From JANMDR01 sp031376425 (GTDB lineage Bacteria; Pseudomonadota; Gammaproteobacteria; Burkholderiales; Usitatibacteraceae), in contig JANMDR010000099.1 of the NCBI GenBank assembly GCA_031376425.1, forward strand, positions 1 through 8,219: 8,219 bases of DNA, given 5' to 3'. Made by a program: the position numbers and the translations under genes. How positions within the stretch are numbered: the first letter of the stretch is position 1; each line of letters begins with the position of its first letter. Positions 1-5,722 of the stretch are shown here, piece after piece. The notes beneath the pieces were generated by a model, which worked only from the letters and a program-made list of their open reading frames with translations, did not search any database and had not been told where the DNA came from.

Positions 1-1
1 C

Positions 2-343
2 GCGCGACCGCGCACCACCAGCGACCTGCCGTACCACGTCATCTACACGTCGTCGCTCGATCCCGATCTGCGCATGGAGGTGCGCATCGAGGAGCCGCCG
101 CCGTGGTCCAACGTCGTCGCCAGCCTCGAGTTCGATCGCCGCACCCGCTGGGGCGAGCTCTACGCCGCTGATCGCAGCGAGGTCCGCACCCACGGTCGGC
201 ACTCGTGGCTGCGCACGTCGTACCGCTACGTGTTCGCCCCCGAGAAGGGCGACGAGCCGCGCATCGGCCATGCGGTCGAGCTGGCCACCGTCGATCGCGA
301 TCGGCTGTACGCGGTGACGGTGCACGGCCCGGCAAGAACATAG
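2..343 (+). CDS. Unrecognised protein fragment in a GC-rich block, open at the left edge
   Basis: I do not recognise this product. The frame is open from base 2 with no stop until 343, and an internal ATG lies at 74. About 100 of the first 110 codons end in G or C, which strongly supports this frame as real coding sequence from a high-GC organism such as a myxobacterium or actinobacterium (the group is inference). The fragment is charged and soluble-looking, rich in Arg, Asp and Glu, with alternating hydrophobic and polar stretches suggesting beta strands. It has no signal peptide or membrane segment and no recognisable catalytic motif. The last few codons (gca aga aca tag) do not match the codon style of the rest and lie beyond the apparent join near 310-335, so the true C-terminus is missing and the stop is probably an artefact. 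Both ends are therefore incomplete. Confidence 0.55.
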   Translation, partial: ARPRTTSDLPYHVIYTSSLDPDLRMEVRIEEPPPWSNVVASLEFDRRTRWGELYAADRSEVRTHGRHSWLRTSYRYVFAPEKGDEPRIGHAVELATVDRDRLYAVTVHGPART

Positions 344-3300
344 GTGAGGACATTGCCGGCGACGGTACAGGTGCTGGGTGTGGTGCTGGCAAAGACGATT
401 GGGTTACCGGATAGACCGCCGGTGGCACTGAGCGTTTGCGAGATGCTGCTTAAGAGTACGGGGGTGGCGGGGGCAAAGCCGGTGATGGTTTGTGGGGCTT
501 GAGAGCCGGTGCCAGATAAAGCAACCGACGCGTTAAAGGTGTTGAACATAAATGAAAATGCGTCGCCCATGATGAAGCCAGTACCGGTGGCAGTAAATGC
601 AACCATTGCTGTGCAACTAGCCCCTGCTGCTAACGTTGCGCCACAGGTATTGCCGGTAATGCTGAAGGGACCTGTCGTGGCAAAAGCGGATAGGTTTAAC
701 GTGCCAGGCGGCATGGTGATATTGGTGATGGTTACCGTTTGCGCAGCACTTTGGTTACCAACAGTTCCCGCAAACGTTAAACCTGCCGGTGTCGCTGAGA
801 CGTCGGGTATTGCTGTCGCACCCGTGACGGTGACGGTGGTGGGACTGCCGCCACCGCTATGGTTAATGGCGAGCGTTCCACCGGTGTTGGTAGGACTGGC
901 GGTGTATTGTATTTGTAAGGTACAAGTTGCGGGAGATGCGGGTATGGTTGTGCCGCAAGAATTTGAAAAAATCACAAAGCCCGGTGGCGGTGTAATGGAG
1001 GTAATGGTGATGGGTAGCGCGGTGCTGTTTGTGACCGTCACTGTTTGCGGTGCGGTGGTATTGCCGTTGGTTTCGCTAAAGGTTAAGGTTGCGGGTGCAA
1101 CGGTTACGTCAGGAGCTGCTACGGCGAAGGCGGGTGATATTTCTGAGCTATTTCCAGGTTCAGGACCATCCAGTGCAGTGGCGATTGCCGTGGCGCTCCA
1201 AGGGGGGGCGTAGTAGGCCGTAGCCACCAAAGTTGATGCAATGCCGGCACCGTTTGTCAATAGAAGATGACTAAATAAGGGGTTACGGCATTGGCTTTCG
1301 CCTGGTGGGTTTTGGCATACGAGAACTTCATACTGCGTGCTCGGTTTTCCCGCTATGGAAATTGAAACATCCGTTTGCGTCATGGTTGGGAAGGTAACGC
1401 CAGTTATCACCGCATAATTGCTTAGACCATTCGGGCCTGTATCTGCATCTAGTGCGACTGCTGGGTCATTAGGTGTTGGGCCATCACCGTTCAGGTCAAC
1501 ACCAATGATGCTATTACCGTAAATAACATTCGGGGATCCGCCTGCAGCGTTTAAATCTAGCTCAACACGCTGTGATGTGCCGGTGATATTTACGCCCTTC
1601 TGGCTATTGGCGATGATGCTGGCGCTAATAAAAATTTCATTTGACCCATTTACCCATATACCATTATTGCCATTACCAGCGCTGGTCACACCATCTGCAG
1701 TAACGCCAATTAAATTATTTACAAATAGACTTTGCGTTGTGCTGGCCAATTGATTGATCGAATGTATGCCGCTATCTAAATTGCTATAGATGATATTTTT
1801 TTTGCCTACGACATCTGCGCCAATTTCTAGGCCGGGTGCGCCGTCGTGAAAAACACCAAAATTATTGCCGACGAGTTTATTGCCGTAAAGTTGCGTGATG
1901 CCCGCTGTGGGGTCTACTGCTATACCTGCGCTCGTCGCAAAATTAGTAATATGCATGCCAGTAATTTCAACTGAATTTGGTCCAGCCACGCGTAGTCCAT
2001 TGCAGGATGCGCCGCATGAAGTGCCATCTAGCGAAAAGGTATAGACAGCCGTGGACGCATCCCTAGCGCCATTTGTGTCGGCACTGGCGCCGAGATTCGT
2101 AAAACCATCTAGGGTGGTGACGCACGTGCCGAGATTTGGTAGCGGGGTTGCGGGTTGAATTGTGCCGCCGGGCAAATAAAAAATGATTTTGTAGGGGCTG
2201 CCGATACAACTACTGTCGTTGGCAATATCGGTAATGGCGCTACGCAGTGTTTTCAGCGTAGGTGAGGCAACATCGCCATTGTCCTCAACAGAATAGGCTG
2301 AACCTGTGTAAGTAATCCGAAATGAATTGCCGGATTGTGCATCAGAAGTAGTGCGAAAAAGGTTTTGATCTCCGGTAAAGCCATAGCCAGGGTTTGCGGG
2401 AAAGCCACCAACGATATTTAGCGTGCCTGCGGTGAAGACATCGTGGAAGTAACCCGTTCCCTGTTGTGGGCCAAATGTCCCTTTAAGATGAAAGCCACCG
2501 AGATTTGCTGTGCCAGTAACGGTAATAAGATCGCGGGTCGAATTGTACAAGTAGGAACGAAATGAACCCAATATGCCTTGATCGTAATCGCCATTTATCG
2601 TCATGCTTCGCGCCACAGTGGTAGAGCCTGCGCTGGGATTCAGTTGTGCGCCAGTATTGTTCACCAAAGGCGCGGTGATTGTTTTTATCGATACCGTTCC
2701 TGCGGCGAGCGTGAGCGTGTTCAGCTTGGTGATCTGACCATCTCCTGAAAGTACGGCAGGGCTCATTAGCATGGCAAACGTATTTGCGGCACTCAAAGAT
2801 ATTGAGCACAGCGCATCACAATTTATGATGCCGCCGTTGTCGAATGAAACATCGCCAATGTTGATGCCATTAAAATTTATCGTACCGTCATTGGTAATTT
2901 TGCTGGTGCCCGCTGGATCGCCGAAAATGTCTGCGCCCGCGTGTAGCGTGGCACCGCTCGAAAGCTTGATTTCTGCGGTCGGTGACATTGATATGGGCAA
3001 ATTTTGCGTAATAGTTACGCCTGATAGCGCAGAAATTTTTGCATTTCCGGCCAGAGTCGCTGGCCCGCTTCCAACGATAGACAATGATGTACCGGTGCCG
3101 AGCTCGATTTCGACGTCCGTTAGTGTGAATCCAAAAGATGAAGAAGTCCATGTCGAGGGAGAGCTTGCATTGAGTATGGTAACTTTGCCGCCGGAGGTGC
3201 CACTTAAACTAGTTCCGTCTGAAATGGAGAGCACATCAACTGAAACTGCACCAGAAACCGTAACGACACCGCTGCCAACTATCGCCGCAGTGTCGCCGAC

Positions 3301-3498
3301 GCCGGGCACGCCAGGACAAGATCCTGGTACCCCCACCGGTGAATTACCCCAAGTATTAGGGTTACTCCATGCGCCTCCGCTTGCGAGCGAGTAGCAGACC
3401 AGACCCGCCGCTTGCGCGGAATTCTGCGATGTTACCCAGATCAAAAAACCGCTCGCTAATAAAATTGAAAATAGCTTCGCGTTAAGTGATTTTTTCAT
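226..3498 (-). CDS. Large secreted beta-helix / HYDIN-repeat surface protein, 3' end lost at the join
   Basis: This is a secreted, probably cell-surface or extracellular, multidomain protein. I start it at the ATG complementary to 3496-3498 because a CGAGG ribosome site lies 5 bases upstream and the signal peptide begins there (K2, K3, hydrophobic core, likely cleavage after A30 in AQA-A). Approximate domains, numbered from this Met, are: 32-110, a Trp/Asn/Gly-rich segment with GVPG-GDTA as in surface adhesins; 110-400, Gly/Thr-rich beta repeats; 402-517, a CSLREA-like region (LKTLRSAI, then a LDGFTN segment); 518-665, right-handed parallel beta-helix turns (Asn/Gly/Ile-rich); 680-790, an Ig-like module; 797-893 and 899-998, two HYDIN/ASPM-type sandwiches, each with a paired-Cys GxT pattern and a T(I/V)T(I/V)TN strand; and from 1000, an Ig-like module with STTPSTCTV. 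The trusted sequence ends near residue 1062 (base ~310). The remaining residues down to the stop at 226 come from the GC-rich block. Real homologues would be longer, perhaps with a sorting signal. The exact ligand is unknown. Confidence 0.8.
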   Translation of the reverse strand: MKKSLNAKLFSILLASGFLIWVTSQNSAQAAGLVCYSLASGGAWSNPNTWGNSPVGVPGSCPGVPGVGDTAAIVGSGVVTVSGAVSVDVLSISDGTSLSGTSGGKVTILNASSPSTWTSSSFGFTLTDVEIELGTGTSLSIVGSGPATLAGNAKISALSGVTITQNLPISMSPTAEIKLSSGATLHAGADIFGDPAGTSKITNDGTINFNGINIGDVSFDNGGIINCDALCSISLSAANTFAMLMSPAVLSGDGQITKLNTLTLAAGTVSIKTITAPLVNNTGAQLNPSAGSTTVARSMTINGDYDQGILGSFRSYLYNSTRDLITVTGTANLGGFHLKGTFGPQQGTGYFHDVFTAGTLNIVGGFPANPGYGFTGDQNLFRTTSDAQSGNSFRITYTGSAYSVEDNGDVASPTLKTLRSAITDIANDSSCIGSPYKIIFYLPGGTIQPATPLPNLGTCVTTLDGFTNLGASADTNGARDASTAVYTFSLDGTSCGASCNGLRVAGPNSVEITGMHITNFATSAGIAVDPTAGITQLYGNKLVGNNFGVFHDGAPGLEIGADVVGKKNIIYSNLDSGIHSINQLASTTQSLFVNNLIGVTADGVTSAGNGNNGIWVNGSNEIFISASIIANSQKGVNITGTSQRVELDLNAAGGSPNVIYGNSIIGVDLNGDGPTPNDPAVALDADTGPNGLSNYAVITGVTFPTMTQTDVSISIAGKPSTQYEVLVCQNPPGESQCRNPLFSHLLLTNGAGIASTLVATAYYAPPWSATAIATALDGPEPGNSSEISPAFAVAAPDVTVAPATLTFSETNGNTTAPQTVTVTNSTALPITITSITPPPGFVIFSNSCGTTIPASPATCTLQIQYTASPTNTGGTLAINHSGGGSPTTVTVTGATAIPDVSATPAGLTFAGTVGNQSAAQTVTITNITMPPGTLNLSAFATTGPFSITGNTCGATLAAGASCTAMVAFTATGTGFIMGDAFSFMFNTFNASVALSGTGSQAPQTITGFAPATPVLLSSISQTLSATGGLSGNPIVFASTTPSTCTVAGNVLTYVLAGPCTVTAYSRSRSTVASSTAWPMRGSSPFSGANT
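310..335. other. Probable chimeric join between two unrelated genomes
   Basis: Left of this stretch the DNA is near 70% G+C with a plus-strand frame of about 91% GC3. Right of it the DNA drops to roughly 50% G+C and the coding signal moves to the minus strand. Both reading frames run through the join without a stop. The minus-strand protein still shows family-typical residues CTVTA, encoded by 310-324, before turning into Arg/Ser-rich nonsense. The plus-strand protein looks natural until about 331. Bases near 310-330 therefore suit both parents, as expected for a join at a short shared sequence. A natural recombination boundary is possible, but the break inside two genes and the absence of any mobile-element signature favour an assembly or amplification artefact. 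Confidence 0.7.
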
Positions 3499-3503
3499 GT
3501 AAA

Positions 3504-3508
3504 CCTCG
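3504..3508 (-). promoter_or_regulatory. Ribosome binding site deciding the start of the large surface protein
   Basis: Read on the minus strand this is CGAGG, 5 bases before the ATG at 3498. It favours that start over the ATG 18 codons upstream at 3552. The upstream extension (MCITPCNKHSNSNCPEVY) is polar and would bury the signal peptide, a second reason to reject the longer form. Confidence 0.7.
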
Positions 3509-3561
3509 GGACAATTGCTGTTTGAGTGTTTATTGCAGGGGGTAATGCACAAGTTTGAACA

Positions 3562-3792
3562 TTATTTTACGCCACATCGCAAAAACTTGTCTGTAATGAA
3601 AGTACTGTAAACGCGGCGGGCATCAATGGCTTCACGCAGGCTAAATTTTATAGTGTGGCGGTTAGCACTGGATGAAACTGTGATGCGTGCCACTTTTGAA
3701 GTGATAAACCAAGGTTTGCCCACACCGCTGCTACATATGTTTGCGCTAAGTGCCTGATCTTGAATGTATTTGTTCTTGAAAGCTGGATGCAT
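3562..3792 (-). CDS. Doubtful 76-residue ORF containing a CSLREA-like peptide
   Basis: I do not recognise this as a gene, and it may be non-coding. It lies on the same strand as the surface-protein gene, ending 63 bases upstream of it, and has no good ribosome site before its ATG. Its interest is the peptide FSLREAID (residues 50-57, bases 3622-3645), preceded by ITVSSSAN. Together these resemble the CSLREA signature found near the N-terminus of bacterial beta-helix surface proteins, the class of its neighbour. It could be a decayed remnant of a related gene, or chance. No signal peptide or membrane helix is present. Confidence 0.2.
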   Translation of the reverse strand: MHPAFKNKYIQDQALSANICSSGVGKPWFITSKVARITVSSSANRHTIKFSLREAIDARRVYSTFITDKFLRCGVK

Positions 3793-3983
3793 TCCAAGTG
3801 TAATCTACAGGCGATTTATTTAGTCAGACATCTTTTATCGAGTTTAAGCGTAACCGTTGCGGATGAGCAAAAAATATTGTGTACCCAGAGCCTAACTGTA
3901 TTTTCGTGCGCGAGAAAAACGAGAATAGTCTTGTGGGGCTTCACCGCTAGAAATGAGCGCAAGTAATTACTATTAAATAACGC

Positions 3984-4012
3984 TTGACTTTAAAGTCTAA
4001 ATAACTAATCAT
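3984..4012 (+). promoter_or_regulatory. Probable sigma70-type promoter of the ArsR-family gene
   Basis: TTGACT (3984-3989) matches five of six -35 consensus bases. A 17-base spacer leads to AATCAT (4007-4012), four of six for a -10. The predicted transcript start falls about on the ATG at 4019, and no Shine-Dalgarno sequence is visible before that ATG, so the message could be leaderless. A perfect 12-base palindrome GACTTTAAAGTC (3986-3997) overlaps the -35, and the AACTA-N6-TAGTT repeat covers the -10 and start. Confidence 0.5.
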
Positions 4013-4020
4013 ATAGTTAT
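4001..4020. promoter_or_regulatory. Putative operator O1 for the ArsR-family repressor
   Basis: This is a perfect inverted repeat, ATAACTA-N6-TAGTTAT, with 7-base arms. It spans the probable -10 and reaches into the start codon of the regulator gene. Its core AACTA-N6-TAGTT recurs at 4358-4373 before the next gene. The position suits repression by a dimeric winged-helix protein blocking RNA polymerase. That the adjacent regulator binds it is inference. Confidence 0.55.
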
Positions 4021-4327
4021 GAACACGGATTACACCAAAGCAATTCCGCCAGAATGGCAATCAATTTCTAAAGTCTTTGCGGCTTTGGGTGACGCACATC
4101 GTCAGCGGATTTTGTTGATGTTTGAGCCTGCGGAACGGCTAAATATCGGGCAGATTGTTGCGGTGTCTACCCTATCTCGCTCTGCTGTTGTGCACCACCT
4201 GCGGGTCTTACGTGAAGCAGGGGTTTTGGAGAATCAAAAAGTGGGTAAGGAAGTGTATTTTTGGTTGAATAAGGCACCGCTAGTAGCGTCGCTAGAGGCA
4301 GTTTTAACTTATGTGCAGACGCAGTAG
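4019..4327 (+). CDS. ArsR-family winged-helix transcriptional repressor, cysteine-free
   Basis: This is a 102-residue DNA-binding regulator, the usual length for the ArsR/SmtB family, whose members are dimeric repressors released by a ligand or redox signal. Visible are the helix-1 segment with FAALGDAHRQRIL (20-32), a helix-turn-helix of about 42-65 with recognition helix LSRSAVVHHLRVL, the typical EAGVLENQKVGKEVYFWL wing (67-83) and a C-terminal dimerisation helix. The protein has no cysteine at all, so the ELCVCDL arsenic-binding motif is absent; classical metal sensing through cysteines is excluded, and the signal is unknown. The ATG overlaps an inverted repeat and lacks a Shine-Dalgarno sequence, suggesting leaderless, autoregulated expression. 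The next gene, 62 bases downstream on the same strand, carries the same operator core and is the likeliest target. Confidence 0.85.
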   Translation: MNTDYTKAIPPEWQSISKVFAALGDAHRQRILLMFEPAERLNIGQIVAVSTLSRSAVVHHLRVLREAGVLENQKVGKEVYFWLNKAPLVASLEAVLTYVQTQ

Positions 4328-4340
4328 TGCGCTTTTTTTT
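4320..4340 (+). terminator. Weak possible terminator after the ArsR-family gene
   Basis: CGCA-GTAG-TGCG forms a 4-base-pair stem whose loop contains the stop codon, followed by C and eight T. The stem is short for an intrinsic terminator. It would partly separate the regulator from the hydrolase gene, which appears to have its own control region immediately downstream. Confidence 0.3.
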
Positions 4341-4356
4341 ACTTAATATAGCTATA

Positions 4357-4374
4357 AAACTAGCTATTTAGTTT
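4357..4374. promoter_or_regulatory. Putative operator O2 upstream of the amidohydrolase
   Basis: AAACTA-N6-TAGTTT is a perfect inverted repeat sharing the AACTA-N6-TAGTT core with O1; over the 16-base core the two agree at 12 positions. It overlaps the end of a -10-like TATAAA (4353-4358), with no clear -35. Half-site-like heptamers surround it: TAGCTAT at 4349 and 4361, and TAGTTAT at 4374. The hydrolase start codon follows at 4390. Confidence 0.5.
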
Positions 4375-4389
4375 AGTTATAGGGATTTT

Positions 4390-5652
4390 ATGAACACATC
4401 AAAGCGTGATTTTCTGAAGATAGGTTGTTTTAGTTGCTTGCTTGTAGGTGCTGCCTGCGATGATGCGTTAGCTATAGCACCCACAGCACCCACCACCCAA
4501 AAGCGCGGCCTATTTTCGGGCACAGTGCTGAATACATGCGGGGTAGGTTTGCCTTCAGCATTACGCGATCATCCGTTTACGCAAGGCGCTTTTGAAGGGC
4601 TGCAGGCAGATAAAGTGTGGGATGTGCATGCGCATTTGTTAGGCAATGGTGATTCCGGTTCCGGCTGCAAAATTAGCCCGAAGTTAGAATCATTGTTGTA
4701 TCCCTTGCAATTTTTGAAGAAAAAGTTTTTTCTCAACGGTGCCTGTGTGGATGAAACGCGAGGTCGCGTTGATTTGGATTATGTGGCGCGGCTGCAATCC
4801 TTAATGGCGGATTTTCCCGCCGGCTATAAATTGGTGTTGTTGGCCTTTGATCAGGCTCATGCTGTGGATGGCACGCAGTTGGTAAAGGATTCTGCGTTTT
4901 ATGTGCCTAACAAGTATTGCGCCAAGGTGGTGAGTGATTCGGCTGCGCTGTTTGCGTTTGCAGCATCGATTCACCCTTATCGCGAAGATGCCGCCGAGGC
5001 GCTAGGGCTGGCCGTCGCACAAGGCGCGAAGGCAGTAAAATGGTTGCCTTCAGCGATGGGCATTGATCCTGCAAACCCACGTTGTGATGCATTTTATCAG
5101 GCGGCAGTCAAACACAATATTCCGATTATTTCCCACGCTGGGCAGGAACGGGCAGTGAAGGGCGTGCATGCGCAACAGTTTGGTAATCCCTTGCGGTTAC
5201 AACGTGCCTTAGACCTTGGTGTTAAGGTAATCGTTGCACATTGTGCAAGCATGGGGGAAGACGCCGATGAGTCTGGCACAATGGTGGAAAGTTTTAGCTT
5301 GTTTGAAAAAATGATGGCCGTAAAATCGCATGAGGGGCAATTATTTGGTGATGTTTCCGCCCTAACGCAAACTAACAGAGCGCCTTATTTGGCGAGGATT
5401 ATGGGGCATAGTGAGTGGCAAACACGGCTGCTAAATGGTTCAGATTATCCGCTGCCCGGTGTTGTGCCCCTGTTCAATGTGGGCAAGCTGGTGAGCAATG
5501 GTTGGTTGCGCGCGGATGTGGCGGTGCATTTGACGGCAGTACGTGAATACAATGCATTATTGTTTGATTTTCTATTGAAGCGTCATTTGCGGATAAATGG
5601 GGCAAAATTTGAAGCGCCAGTATTTGAAACGGCTAGGGTGTTTCGTAGTTGA
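4390..5652 (+). CDS. Exported metal-dependent amidohydrolase (Amidohydrolase_2-like)
   Basis: This is a 420-residue TIM-barrel hydrolase or decarboxylase-like enzyme; the substrate cannot be told from sequence. Metal and catalytic candidates are visible: HAH at 80-82 in the DVHAHLLG strand-1 motif, H249 in ISHAG, H284 in AHC and D352 in NGSDYPLP, the expected order for the amidohydrolase superfamily. K217 in KAVKWLP is a possible further active-site residue. The N-terminus reads SKRDFLK (4-10) then a hydrophobic stretch, matching a Tat signal with KR in place of RR. C23 after LVGAA could be a lipoprotein cysteine, though the -3 residue is unusual. Export to the periplasm is therefore likely. 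The start is supported by AGGGA (4381-4385), 4 bases upstream. The gene follows the ArsR-family gene and carries the same putative operator, which suggests it is controlled by that repressor. Confidence 0.8.
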   Translation: MNTSKRDFLKIGCFSCLLVGAACDDALAIAPTAPTTQKRGLFSGTVLNTCGVGLPSALRDHPFTQGAFEGLQADKVWDVHAHLLGNGDSGSGCKISPKLESLLYPLQFLKKKFFLNGACVDETRGRVDLDYVARLQSLMADFPAGYKLVLLAFDQAHAVDGTQLVKDSAFYVPNKYCAKVVSDSAALFAFAASIHPYREDAAEALGLAVAQGAKAVKWLPSAMGIDPANPRCDAFYQAAVKHNIPIISHAGQERAVKGVHAQQFGNPLRLQRALDLGVKVIVAHCASMGEDADESGTMVESFSLFEKMMAVKSHEGQLFGDVSALTQTNRAPYLARIMGHSEWQTRLLNGSDYPLPGVVPLFNVGKLVSNGWLRADVAVHLTAVREYNALLFDFLLKRHLRINGAKFEAPVFETARVFRS

Positions 5653-5722
5653 TTTGGTATGTGCAGTTTGCATGAAATAGTTGATTCAGCACACATTTGA
5701 ACATTTTAAAAACGGAAAAATT

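Larger units (their letters stand above)
3499..4018. other. Long intergenic region between divergent genes
   Basis: These 520 bases separate the leftward surface-protein gene from the rightward regulator gene and should contain promoters for both. The right end holds a good promoter and operator for the regulator, annotated separately. For the leftward gene I find no convincing -35/-10 pair: on the minus strand TTCAAA and CAATAA lie about 18 bases apart upstream of its ribosome site, but both are poor matches. I see no tRNA, no CRISPR repeat and no transposon end. The middle holds one short minus-strand open frame with a CSLREA-like peptide (3562-3792) and a short plus-strand open frame (3760-3966) that I do not support. 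Confidence 0.6.

Noticed and set aside
39..428. Minus-strand open frame across the GC-rich block and the join
   Set aside because: It is an Arg/Pro-rich translation typical of a wrong frame in high-GC DNA, and it crosses the composition break.
509..1213. Long plus-strand open frame of 234 codons
   Set aside because: It lies opposite the HYDIN-type repeats of the surface protein. Its Val/Ala/Pro-rich sequence is a mirror of Thr/Gly-rich codons, and it has no domain or ribosome site.
2771..3394. Plus-strand open frame of 207 codons
   Set aside because: It is antisense to the signal-proximal part of the surface protein, which has a clear leader and ribosome site. The mirror frame shows no family features.
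3760..3966. Plus-strand 68-codon open frame in the intergenic region
   Set aside because: It has no ribosome site, no recognisable sequence pattern, and overlaps another doubtful frame.
5681..5722. TTG start extending the MFS-PlsC fusion by 14 residues
   Set aside because: No Shine-Dalgarno precedes it, while the ATG at 5723 has a good one matching the block before the next gene.
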